Shown in pieces: positions 39,774-47,509 of a stretch of 64,000 nt of DNA. The position numbers were made by a program, and so were the translations under genes. Within the stretch, counting starts at the first letter, position 1, and every line of letters begins with the position of its first letter. The notes beneath the pieces are model-generated. The model did not search any database. It worked only from the letters and a program-made list of their open reading frames with translations, and was not told the origin of the DNA. Location: positions 1-64,000 of the forward strand of contig BGOI01000009.1 of NCBI GenBank assembly GCA_003569165.1, read 5' to 3'. This DNA is from Opitutia bacterium. GTDB lineage: Bacteria; Verrucomicrobiota; Verrucomicrobiia; Opitutales; UBA953.

Positions 39774-40541
39774 CTACTTCCGCAGCGCCCAGATTAGCCC
39801 GCCGTTAAGGTGCTGGACGAATTCGGGTTCGGAGAAGGATTCCTTGGTGTGGCCACCGGCGGTGTAGAACATGCGGCCTTTGACGACGTCCTTGCACCAA
39901 GCAATCGGGTGGTAGTCGCCGTTCTTCCCGCCCTCATAGGTCTTTTCGTCGAGGAGGATGAGGACTACATTGTCGGGCTGCAGGTTCCGGAAGCTATACC
40001 ACTCGTCCTTGCGCTTCCATTCGTCCGGGAGGTGTTTGGTGGAGGGGTGATCCTTAATGACCGGCCGCAAGGTGGCGGGCTGGATCTTCGGATGGCCAGC
40101 GAAATAGCCGCCGATCATCTTACCGTACCAAGGCCACTTATATTCGGTGTCGGAAGCGGCATGGACACCGACGAATGCGCCACCGTTTTCGAGCCAAGCC
40201 TGGAAAGCGGCGCGACGCGGTTCAGCGGCCTTCGCCGCGGCGTCCTTGGCTTCCTTTGAGGCGTCCTTAGCGACGACGTCGCTCATGATGTCGCCCGTGG
40301 TGCTCATGAAGGCGACGGCGCGATACTTCGCGAGATTCTCGGCGGTGAAGACCGCGGCGTCCTCGGTGATATCGACCTCGAGGCCGGCAGCCTTAAACTG
40401 TTTCGCGAGCAGCTCGTTGCCGAGCGGGATGGAATCCTTGTGCCGGAAGCCGGCGGTCTTCGAGAAGACCAAGGCGCGGTTCGGTTCGGCAGCGAGGGCG
40501 ACCACCGAAGCAAGGAGGAGAGCGAGGAGGGAGCGGATCAT
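39774..40541 (-). CDS. ThuA-like domain secreted protein
   Basis: A 255-residue protein with a signal peptide (MIRSLLALLLASVVALAAE) and a ThuA (glutamine-amidotransferase-like) domain: ALVFSKTAGFRH, AVAFMSTTGD, WLENGGAFVGVHAASDT, and the C-terminal GRMFYTAGGHT. ThuA-like proteins are common in PVC bacteria near sugar dehydrogenases and are thought to act in carbohydrate catabolism. The adjacent divergent gene is a Gfo/Idh/MocA oxidoreductase, which fits. Confidence 0.85.
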   Translation of the reverse strand: MIRSLLALLLASVVALAAEPNRALVFSKTAGFRHKDSIPLGNELLAKQFKAAGLEVDITEDAAVFTAENLAKYRAVAFMSTTGDIMSDVVAKDASKEAKDAAAKAAEPRRAAFQAWLENGGAFVGVHAASDTEYKWPWYGKMIGGYFAGHPKIQPATLRPVIKDHPSTKHLPDEWKRKDEWYSFRNLQPDNVVLILLDEKTYEGGKNGDYHPIAWCKDVVKGRMFYTAGGHTKESFSEPEFVQHLNGGLIWALRK

Positions 40542-41006
40542 GTGTGAATCAGGGGTAGGGGTAGGGGTAGGGATAGGGGTTGGGGCAGGAGAGGGCAAGG
40601 GAGAGAAGCGGGGGAACTGTTGGCATGGTGAACCGCTGCGAGCCAGAGGCATTCCGTTGGTAGGGCCAAGCATCCCTGCTTGGCCGCGGCCGACCAAGGA
40701 TGGTCGGCCCTACCTGAGACAAAGCCATTCCAGGTGACAGGTGACGGGCATGGGAGCCGGGAGTTCGGGCATCGGCCGTTCGTGAGTCAGCCGCCGGGAT
40801 CCCGAAGCCGACAGCTGATGGCTGGAATGCCGACACCCGAATGGCCGATGCCCTGGTGGCCGTCACCCGTCACCCGAAACTTGTCTCCCACTTTTGCACT
40901 TAGGACAGCACGTGGTGCTGTCCCTACCAATCCCTCCTTTCCTCGGAACGTTTCCCCCCTTACACCTGTCCTACCCCTGCCCCCCCCTATCCCTACCCCT
41001 CCTCAG
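40542..41006. repeat. Divergent ThuA-Gfo/Idh intergenic mosaic
   Basis: No gene seen. G-rich AGGGGT hexamers (40549-40590) form the ThuA leader; a mirror-image C-rich run (about 40965-41003) forms the Gfo/Idh leader. Between them: a CGCAGCGGTTCACC-type module in reverse (40618-40652), an inverted paired-hairpin repeat (40659-40714), a long TCGG/CCGA heptamer array (about 40731-40881) and a GGACAGCAC/GTGCTGTCC palindrome (about 40907-40926). Confidence 0.8.
40659..40714 (-). repeat. Paired-hairpin repeat, copy 7 (inverted)
   Basis: Same inverted orientation as copy 6; standard loops. Confidence 0.95.
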
Positions 41007-42296
41007 ATGTCGCAGCTCAATCGTCGTTCGTTCCTGAAGAACACCGTCCTCGCTGGCGCTGTCCTCGGCTTCCCTTCCATCATCCCGGCCTCCGCGCTCG
41101 GTAAGGATGGCACGGTCGCCCCAAGCAATCGCCTCCAGCTCGTCGGCATCGGCCTGAAGTCTCAGGGCGGCGGCGATATGCGCCAGCTGATGTCCAAGAA
41201 GGGCGTCCAGGTCATCGCCGTCTGTGACGTCGATCGCCGTGTGCTGAAGTCCTCTGCCGAAGGCGTGGTGAAGAAGGGCATGGCCGCCCCGAACCAGTAT
41301 GTCGATTTCCGCGAGATGCTCGCGAAGGAGAAACCGGATGCCGCCGTCCACGGCTTGCCTGACCATTGGCACGGCGTCATCAGCTGCGCGCTCCTCCGCG
41401 CCGGCATCGACGTCTACGGTGAGAAGCCGCTCGCGAAGACCTGGGCCGAGGGTAAGGCGATCACCGACGCGGTGAAGGAGAACGGCCGCGTCTGGCAGAC
41501 GGGCATGTGGCAGCGCTCCACCCCTAATTTCCGCCGCGGCGTCGAACTCGTCCGTAACGGCATGCTCGGCAAGATCCTCAAGGTCGAAGTCGGTACCGGC
41601 CCGAACAAGCACGCCATGCCGCCCGCTCCGCAGCCGGGCGAGAAAGCTCCGGCTGAAGTCGACTACGATATGTGGGTCGGCCCGTCCGCCGATTTCGCCT
41701 ACGATCCGCGCGTCTTCCATTTCCACTGGCGCTGGCACATGAATTTCGGCGGCGGTCAGCTCCTTGACTGGGTCTGCCACCATCCCGATATCGCTGCCTG
41801 GGCGATGGGTAAGGATTCCGAGTTTCCGGTGTCCGTCGTCGGGTCGGGCAAACTCCGCGAAGGGCCGTGGGATTCCCATGCCGAATATGATTACACCGTG
41901 GGCTATGCCGACGGCTTCAAGATGTCGGTCAGCAGCTCTTTCATGGGCATGCGCTTCATCGGCGAGAAGGGCGAACTCTACGTCAATCGCGGTAAGCAGG
42001 AATGCTCCATCCCCGGCCTCTGGGAAAAGGACCTCGGTCCCGACGCGTGGCGCTGCCCCGGCACGACCGACCACTTCCAGGATTTCGTCGACTGCGTGCA
42101 GTCCCGCCGTCGTCCGCTCTCGCACGCCATGGCCGCGCACTATACTACGACCATCGGCCACCTCGGCAACGCCGCGGTCTTCACCGGCCGTAAGCTCAAG
42201 TTCGACGGCGCCGCAGGTAAGTTCATCGACGACGCTGGCGCGACCGCGATGCTCTCGCGCGAACTCCGCAAGCCCTGGTCGCTGGAGAAGATCTGA
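41007..42296 (+). CDS. Tat-exported Gfo/Idh/MocA family oxidoreductase
   Basis: A 429-residue NAD(P)-dependent sugar dehydrogenase family protein with a twin-arginine signal (NRRSFLK, then a hydrophobic stretch to about 33). The N-terminal Rossmann part contains VIAVCDVDRR, HWHGVISCALLRAGIDVYGEKPLAKTW (the EKP catalytic Lys) and later HMNFGGGQLLDWVCHHPDIAAW with substrate-binding His. Such secreted members are characteristic of PVC bacteria. The stop is followed at once by a GCGCG hairpin. Confidence 0.9.
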   Translation: MSQLNRRSFLKNTVLAGAVLGFPSIIPASALGKDGTVAPSNRLQLVGIGLKSQGGGDMRQLMSKKGVQVIAVCDVDRRVLKSSAEGVVKKGMAAPNQYVDFREMLAKEKPDAAVHGLPDHWHGVISCALLRAGIDVYGEKPLAKTWAEGKAITDAVKENGRVWQTGMWQRSTPNFRRGVELVRNGMLGKILKVEVGTGPNKHAMPPAPQPGEKAPAEVDYDMWVGPSADFAYDPRVFHFHWRWHMNFGGGQLLDWVCHHPDIAAWAMGKDSEFPVSVVGSGKLREGPWDSHAEYDYTVGYADGFKMSVSSSFMGMRFIGEKGELYVNRGKQECSIPGLWEKDLGPDAWRCPGTTDHFQDFVDCVQSRRRPLSHAMAAHYTTTIGHLGNAAVFTGRKLKFDGAAGKFIDDAGATAMLSRELRKPWSLEKI

Positions 42297-42319
42297 GCGC
42301 GATCGCTAGGCGATCGCGT
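42297..42319 (+). other. Post-stop GCGCG hairpin after the Gfo/Idh/MocA gene
   Basis: CGCGATCGC and GCGATCGCG pair around TAG (9 bp), one base after the TGA. Confidence 0.75.
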
Positions 42320-42397
42320 GGGGGTCTGCTGGCAGGGTGAACTGCTGCGAAGCATGTTTAGGTAGGGGCAGCACTGCGTGCTGACCTAGTTGTCTCG

Positions 42398-42453
42398 GGT
42401 AGGGCCGACCACCCTTGGTCGGCCGCGGCCAAGCAGGGATGCTTGGCCCTACC
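42398..42453 (+). repeat. Paired-hairpin repeat, copy 8
   Basis: Loop 1 is CCCT, loop 2 GGGA. Confidence 0.95.
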
Positions 42454-42509
42454 ACGATGCATGAACTCAAGGGGAGACCGGGAACCGGAAAATTGGCTGG
42501 GGTGCCTCG

Positions 42510-42565
42510 GGTAGGGCTGACCATCCTTGGTCGGCCGCGGCCAAGCAGGGATGCTTGGCCCTACC
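42510..42565 (+). repeat. Paired-hairpin repeat, copy 9
   Basis: One C-to-T change in the first stem gives a G-T wobble; otherwise standard. Lies 57 bp after copy 8 in the same orientation. Confidence 0.95.
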
Positions 42566-42670
42566 ACGATATGCCTCTGCTTCGCAGCAGTTCCCCCATG
42601 CCAGCCTGTCCCCCTCTGCCTCTTTCGCCTATACTCCATACTCGATACTCCATACTCTCACCTCCCTCCG

Positions 42671-43741
42671 ATGCCCCTCCGCCGCGTAGCGCAGATTGCC
42701 GTCGTCCTTGGCCTCCTGGCCGCGGGCGTTTGGGTCGTGCGTGGTAAGAAGTGGGAAGCGTTCCGCAAGCCGACCGAGGTGGCGGCGAAGCCTGCGCCGG
42801 CGATCAAGCCACGTTCCGCGGCCGACATCATCCCGCAGCTGAAAGGTCCGCCCAAGCGCACCGGCGTCACGATCAAGGAGCTGCTCGAGGGCAAGGTGCC
42901 GAAGCTCAACCAGCTGGAGGTCGAGGCGTTCCTGAAGAATCAGGGACGTTCGACCATGAACCTACTGGCCGCTTCCCGTCTGCTCAACGACCTCGGCTTT
43001 GTCCGCGAAGCCGCGAAGGCCGACCCAAAGGATCCGGCCATCCAGCTCGAGCTCGCGCTCCGCGGTGAGACGCCGGAGGAGAAGTCTGCCGCGATCGCCG
43101 CCTTCCGCGCCGCGGCGCCGGGTAATTCCCTCGGCGACTATCTCGCCGCCCATCAGGCCTTCGCCGCGGGCGATGCGGGCGCGGCGGGCCTGGCGCTGGC
43201 GCAGTCGTTGGATAACCCGCTCTACGCCGATTACACGCAGCAGATCGTGGCCGGCTCCGAGCAGGCGTTCCTGGACGCCGGCTACGAGCCGGCCGCCGCA
43301 GCCTCCGCAGCGATGTTTTCCTTTACGTACGATCACCTCCAATCGGCCCGGGATGTCTCGGATAATCTCAAGCAGCTGCAGGACGAGTTTATCCGCACGG
43401 CCGATTTCGATGCCGCCGAGCCGACGGTGATCATCGGCGTCACGCTCGGTCAGCGCCTCCAGGAGCAAGGTCCCTACCTCATCGATCTGCTCACCGGTAT
43501 CGTCATTGAGAAGAAGTTCCTGCAGCAGCTAGATCCGCTGACCCAAGCAGGCCCCGGCGGACAGACCGCCGGTGAAAGGCTGGATACGCTGGATGCCCGG
43601 CTGCTCGAGATCCGCACCCTGGCCCCGGCTTTCGGCGAGAAGTTAGCCGCCGCCGACGCCGCGACACAGTCGCAGTACGTCGCCAAGCTGAAGTCCGAAG
43701 GCGAGCTCGCCGCCATGAGGTGGTTGGTGGGGCAGAAGTAG
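42671..43741 (+). CDS. Membrane-anchored helical protein of unknown function
   Basis: A 356-residue protein that I do not recognise. It has an N-terminal membrane anchor (about 6-22), a Pro/Lys-rich linker, then mostly alpha-helical sequence rich in Ala and Leu with TPR-like pairs (SLGDYLAAHQAFAAGDAGAAGLALAQS) and no catalytic motif. It probably faces the periplasm. The G of its TAG stop is also the first base of a GAGTATN heptamer array. Confidence 0.6.
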   Translation: MPLRRVAQIAVVLGLLAAGVWVVRGKKWEAFRKPTEVAAKPAPAIKPRSAADIIPQLKGPPKRTGVTIKELLEGKVPKLNQLEVEAFLKNQGRSTMNLLAASRLLNDLGFVREAAKADPKDPAIQLELALRGETPEEKSAAIAAFRAAAPGNSLGDYLAAHQAFAAGDAGAAGLALAQSLDNPLYADYTQQIVAGSEQAFLDAGYEPAAAASAAMFSFTYDHLQSARDVSDNLKQLQDEFIRTADFDAAEPTVIIGVTLGQRLQEQGPYLIDLLTGIVIEKKFLQQLDPLTQAGPGGQTAGERLDTLDARLLEIRTLAPAFGEKLAAADAATQSQYVAKLKSEGELAAMRWLVGQK

Positions 43742-43972
43742 AGTATTGAGTATGGAGTATCGAGTATCGGGGAGGTGGAACCGCTTCAGGTGGCGGGGTA
43801 GGGATGCGATGACATCGCATCCGTCTGTCGTGGGTAGGGCCGACCATCCTTGGTCGGCCGCGGCCAAGCAGGGATGCTTGGCCCTACCAAGACGCAGATG
43901 AACTAGGACAGCACGTGGTGCTGTCCCTACCTTTAAAGGCTTCGCAGCCGTTCACCATGCCAGCATGTCCCC
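43742..43972. repeat. Intergenic repeat mosaic between convergent genes
   Basis: Four GAGTATN heptamers (43741-43768), GATGACATC palindrome module (43798-43829), paired-hairpin copy 10, GGACAGCAC/GTGCTGTCC palindrome (43910-43928) and a TTCGCAGCCGTTCACC module (43941-43966), then the queA post-stop hairpin. Confidence 0.85.
43833..43888 (+). repeat. Paired-hairpin repeat, copy 10
   Basis: Standard form. Confidence 0.95.
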
Positions 43973-43995
43973 GCGCGGACGTTCGTCGTCCGCGC
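43973..43995 (-). other. Post-stop GCGCG hairpin after queA
   Basis: GCGCGGACG and CGTCCGCGC pair around a 5-nt loop; on the minus strand it begins at the base right after the TAA. Confidence 0.75.
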
Positions 43996-45063
43996 TTACA
44001 GGATGATCATCGCATCCCCATAACTAAAAAACCGATATTCTTCGCGGATCGCTTCGGCGTAGATTTCTTTCAGCCAGGTGAGGCCGGACGGGTCGCCAGG
44101 CGTTAAGAACGCGGCCACGAGGCAGAGCAGGGTGGAGCGGGGCAGATGGAAATTCGTGAGCAGGTGCTCGCAGCAGCCGACGGTGTCGCCGGGGCGGATG
44201 AACAGCGAGGCGTCGGAAACGAAATCGCCTTCGTGTGCGAAGCCCTGCGTCTTGCGGAAGGCGTCTTCGCTGGCGCGGACCGACGTCGTGCCGACCGCGA
44301 GCCGGGGGCGACGGGTGCGCAACGCCTGCATCGTCGCGCCCGGGATGCGATACGCCTCCGAGTGCATCACGTGCTCGTTGAGGTTCGGGACGGAGACCGG
44401 CTGGAAGGTGCCCGGGCCGACGTCGAGCACGAGGTCGAAGGCGTCGTGGCCTCGCGCCTTGAGCGCCGCGAGGAGTTCGGGCGTGAAGTGCAGGCCCGCG
44501 GTCGGCGCGGCGGCGGCGCGGGCCGACGACGGATCGGCGTAGACGGTCTGATAGCGCGCGGCGTCATCGGCCGGAGGGAGCCCACGGTCCTTGCGCGCTT
44601 CGACGATGTAAGGCGGCAGCGGCAGTTCGCCGACGCGGTCTGCGAGCTGATTGACGGTCTCACCGGTGGGCAACGTGAAGCGCACGCGGTATTCGCCATT
44701 CTTCGTCTCGACCGCCACGGCGTGGCGGCCGTCGATGGAAAATCCCGACGCATCCGAGGCGCGCTTACCCGGGCGTAGCATGCACCACCATTCAAGCGGA
44801 TCGGAAGTCGGACGCAGCAGCAGGCACTCGACCTTGCCGCCGGTGGGGCGCACGCCGAAGACACGGGCCTTGAGTACCGTGACGTTGTTGCGGATGAGCA
44901 CCGTGCCGGCCGGGAGCAGGTCGGGCAGTTCGGAGAACAGGCGATGCTCGATCGTGCGCGTGGCGCGGCGCACCACGAGCAGGCGCGAGCCGTCGCGACG
45001 CGGCGCGGGCTCCGCGGCGATGCGTTCGGGCGGGAGGTCGAAATCCAGCTCCCGGACGTCCAT
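43996..45063 (-). CDS. queA: S-adenosylmethionine:tRNA ribosyltransferase-isomerase
   Basis: Transfers and rearranges the ribosyl group of SAM onto 7-aminomethyl-7-deazaguanine in tRNA, making epoxyqueuosine. 355 residues with the family blocks [60 protein letters not shown]-like [19 protein letters not shown] and [12 protein letters not shown]. It lies 3 bp after the HD exonuclease gene, so the two form an operon. No tgt is in the window. Confidence 0.96.
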   Translation of the reverse strand: MDVRELDFDLPPERIAAEPAPRRDGSRLLVVRRATRTIEHRLFSELPDLLPAGTVLIRNNVTVLKARVFGVRPTGGKVECLLLRPTSDPLEWWCMLRPGKRASDASGFSIDGRHAVAVETKNGEYRVRFTLPTGETVNQLADRVGELPLPPYIVEARKDRGLPPADDAARYQTVYADPSSARAAAAPTAGLHFTPELLAALKARGHDAFDLVLDVGPGTFQPVSVPNLNEHVMHSEAYRIPGATMQALRTRRPRLAVGTTSVRASEDAFRKTQGFAHEGDFVSDASLFIRPGDTVGCCEHLLTNFHLPRSTLLCLVAAFLTPGDPSGLTWLKEIYAEAIREEYRFFSYGDAMIIL

Positions 45064-45066
45064 GGC

Positions 45067-46059
45067 TTACGCTCCGGTCTTCGGAGGGGTGATGAGCAAC
45101 TGGCCGTCAATGGCGCGCAATGGCATGAACTCGGCGCCGGGCGGGGCCTTGCGGAGTTCTTCTTCCACTGCGGAGAGCTTCGCGTCCAGGTCGTCGATGC
45201 GGGCGACGAAGACGGCTTCCGGCGTCGAGGGCGTGGCGCAGGCGCCGTATTCGCGCATCGTGTGGTGGCTGAGCAGGATGTGCTCGAGGCGTTCCATCAG
45301 CGAGGCTTCGAGGCCGACCTTCGTGCCGTGCGTGCGCACGATGAAGGCGCCGAGGACCAGGTGGCCGTGCAGGTTGCCCGCGCGCGTGAAGCCGGCCTTG
45401 GCCATGCCGGGTTCGAGGCGGGAGTATTCCTGGACCTTGCCCATGTCGTGCAGGACGATACCGGCGACTGAGAGGGAGTGGTCGACCTTCGGGTAGAGGG
45501 GCAGCAGGGCTTCGGCGCACTTCGCCATGCGGAGCGTGTGCTCGAGCAGGCCGTGGCGGTAGGCGTGGTGCATGCCGAGCGCGGCGACGGCCTCATAGAA
45601 GCGTTCGCCGTGTTCCTCGAGCGCGGACTCGACCGTCGCGCGCAGGCCGGCGTGCGGGATACGGGAGACGATACCGAGCAGCTCGGACTTCATCTTCACC
45701 GGGTCGTGCTGCGAGACCGGCGTGAGCTTGCCCATGATCGCCGGGTCGGCGCGTTCGGCGTCGGTGATCGGCGTGAGGGAGTCGACCTTGAGGTCGGGAC
45801 GTCCGTTGAAGTCGCTGACCGTTCCGCCCACGCGGACGATGGCTCCGGCCTTGAGGCTCGTGAGGACGGGCTTCACCGGCGAGTCGCCGAAGACGCGGAT
45901 CTTGATGTCGTCGGTCGCGTCGGCGATGACCGCTTCAAAATAGGTGGACCCGGTCTTCGCGGTCTTGGTGGCGATTTCTCCCAGGGCGCAGATGGCCTGG
46001 AAGCGAGAGCCGACCGGGGAGGTCTTGCTTTCACGAAGGGTCAGGAGGGACTCGGACAT
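45067..46059 (-). CDS. YhaM-like 3'-5' exoribonuclease (OB fold + HD domain)
   Basis: A 330-residue protein with an N-terminal OB-fold (about 20-100; FQAICALGEIATKTAKTGSTYFEAV and VRVGGTVSDFNGRPDLKVD) and a C-terminal HD phosphohydrolase domain (YRHGLLEHT, LHDMGK at His204-Asp205, ILSHH). This is the layout of the YhaM/CBF1 exoribonucleases. First gene of the pair with queA. Nucleic-acid substrate inferred from the family. Confidence 0.87.
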   Translation of the reverse strand: MSESLLTLRESKTSPVGSRFQAICALGEIATKTAKTGSTYFEAVIADATDDIKIRVFGDSPVKPVLTSLKAGAIVRVGGTVSDFNGRPDLKVDSLTPITDAERADPAIMGKLTPVSQHDPVKMKSELLGIVSRIPHAGLRATVESALEEHGERFYEAVAALGMHHAYRHGLLEHTLRMAKCAEALLPLYPKVDHSLSVAGIVLHDMGKVQEYSRLEPGMAKAGFTRAGNLHGHLVLGAFIVRTHGTKVGLEASLMERLEHILLSHHTMREYGACATPSTPEAVFVARIDDLDAKLSAVEEELRKAPPGAEFMPLRAIDGQLLITPPKTGA

Positions 46060-46515
46060 GGGCGGGACAGTGGCAGTGGGGGACTTATTTTCGAGTATGG
46101 AGTTTGGAGTATCGAGTATAGGGTAGGGGCAGCACCGCGTGCTGCCCTAGTGTGCAAAGGTGCAAAAACGGGATGACTGAATCGATGGCTGCGTTGAGGA
46201 CTGAATTGAGGGCTGAATGGATGAGGCAGGGCACGTTTCCAGGTCCCAGGTCTCGACCGTCGGGTGGCAGGTTCAGGTGTCCGGGTTCAGGTGCAGGTCC
46301 CGGGTCAGACGCCTGTAACCGCGATATGCCTCTGCTTCGCAGCATGCCAGCGTGCCAGCATGTCCCCTCGCGGCCTCTGGCCGCGCCTGCTTCGCAGCGG
46401 TTCACCATGCCAGCAGACCCCCTGCCTCGAACCCCATACTCAATACTCGATACTCCATACTCTGAGGTGCTTGCCCCATGCCCACTTGTCCCCTACTCTT
46501 CGTGGCTTCGCCACG
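46060..46515. repeat. Intergenic repeat mosaic upstream of arsC
   Basis: No gene seen in 456 bp. Four GAGTATN heptamers (46093-46120), GGCAGCAC/GTGCTGCC palindrome (46127-46145), a GACTGAAT-based run (46173-46225), a CAGGTNN heptamer array (46240-46308), two CTTCGCAGC modules (46328-46345 and 46388-46412), four reverse GAGTATN heptamers (46436-46463), and a CGTGGC/GCCACG hairpin (46501-46515) touching the arsC ATG. Confidence 0.8.
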
Positions 46516-46959
46516 ATGAGTCCCAAACCCGCCATCCTTGTCCTTTGCACCGGTAATTCGTGCCGCAGCCATATGGCGGAGGGCTTTCTGCGCGCCACGG
46601 TCGGCGAGGCGGCCGACGTCTTCAGCGCGGGCTCCAAGCCCGCAGGCTATGTGCACCCCCTTTCGATCAAGGTCATGGCCGAGGCCGGCGTGGACCTCTC
46701 CGGGCACACCTCCAAGCACATGAACGAGCTCCTGCCGCGCCGGATCGACGTCGTCATCACCGTGTGCGGCAACGCCGACCAGGTCTGCCCCATGTACCCC
46801 GGCCAGGTGGCCCGCTTCCACTGGGGCTTCGATGACCCCGCCCATGCCCAGGGCACCGAGGAGCAGATTCTCAACGAATTCCGCCGGGTCCGGGACGAGA
46901 TCAAAGCTAAGTTTACGGAGTATGGGAGCAGGGTAAGGGAGACGGGAAGGGTAGGGTAG
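46516..46959 (+). CDS. arsC: Arsenate reductase, thioredoxin-coupled LMW-PTP type
   Basis: A 147-residue protein with the P-loop CTGNSCR (Cys11-X5-Arg17) and two further cysteines (Cys84 and Cys91, in VCGNADQVCP) that complete the redox relay of ArsC as in Staphylococcus/Bacillus. It reduces arsenate to arsenite. No arsenite pump or ArsR is adjacent. A hairpin overlaps the start region. The stop TAG is inside a GGGTAGGG repeat edge, and the last dozen residues may be repeat-derived. Confidence 0.88.
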   Translation: MSPKPAILVLCTGNSCRSHMAEGFLRATVGEAADVFSAGSKPAGYVHPLSIKVMAEAGVDLSGHTSKHMNELLPRRIDVVITVCGNADQVCPMYPGQVARFHWGFDDPAHAQGTEEQILNEFRRVRDEIKAKFTEYGSRVRETGRVG

Positions 46960-46990
46960 GGATGCGATGACATCGCATCCGCCTGTATTG

Positions 46991-47030
46991 GGTAGGGCCG
47001 TGCGGCCAAGCAGGGATGCTTGGCCCTACC
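46991..47030 (+). repeat. Paired-hairpin repeat, copy 11 (first hairpin deleted)
   Basis: Only 40 bp: GGTAGGGCC, a short GTGC spacer, then the complete second hairpin and GGCCCTACC. The first hairpin is missing precisely. Confidence 0.9.
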
Positions 47031-47451
47031 TAGAACCCATCTCAAAGGGAGACCGGAAACCGGATGATTGGCTGGGGAGATTCATTATTAGGTGACGGGT
47101 GACGGCCACCGGGGCATCGGCCATTCGGGGGTCGGCTTTTCAGCCATCGGCCATCGGCTTCAGGATCCCGGGGCCCTCCGGTCTTAACCTGGCCAACTGG
47201 CCAACTATTCAAGGTATCAACTAATGCCGCATCTTTCAGGTCCCGGGTCTCGGCCATCGGGTACCAGGTTCGGGTCTTCAGGTTCAGGTGCAGGTGCGGG
47301 GTAGTGAATCCCTAAACCAATAACCAAGAGCAACTTAACCAATAACGCCCCCTTGCCTATTTTAAAGCAAATGCCTCGAGGTAGGGAGGCGATGACATCG
47401 CCTCCGCCTGTGTTCCCAACCGCCATCCGCTAACCGCTTCCACCTGTCATG

Positions 47452-47509
47452 GGTAGGGCCGACCACCCCTGGTCGGCCGCGCGGCCAAGCAAGGATGCTT
47501 GGCCCTACC
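47452..47509 (+). repeat. Paired-hairpin repeat, copy 12
   Basis: 58 bp, with loop 1 CCCC, loop 2 AGGA and a spacer two bases longer than standard. Last copy before the giant gene. Confidence 0.95.

Larger units (their letters stand above)
42297..42670. repeat. Intergenic repeat mosaic with two paired-hairpin repeats
   Basis: No gene seen. Post-stop hairpin, a reverse CTGCGAAGC module (42330-42356), a GGCAGCAC palindrome (42366-42385), paired-hairpin copy 8, GGAGACC/GGGAACC heptamers (42473-42493), copy 9, a CTTCGCAGCAG module (42577-42600) and four reverse GAGTATN heptamers (42631-42658) ending 12 bp before the next ATG. Confidence 0.85.

Noticed and set aside
40680-42670. N-terminal extensions of the Gfo/Idh gene and the gene at 42671 starting inside paired-hairpin repeats
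   Set aside because: The extensions translate repeat sequence (the same GRGQAGMLGPT peptide appears twice); the internal ATGs start with a Tat signal and a membrane anchor respectively.
25612-47509. CRISPR array
   Set aside because: The palindromic repeats are scattered between genes with no regular spacers, and no cas gene is present.
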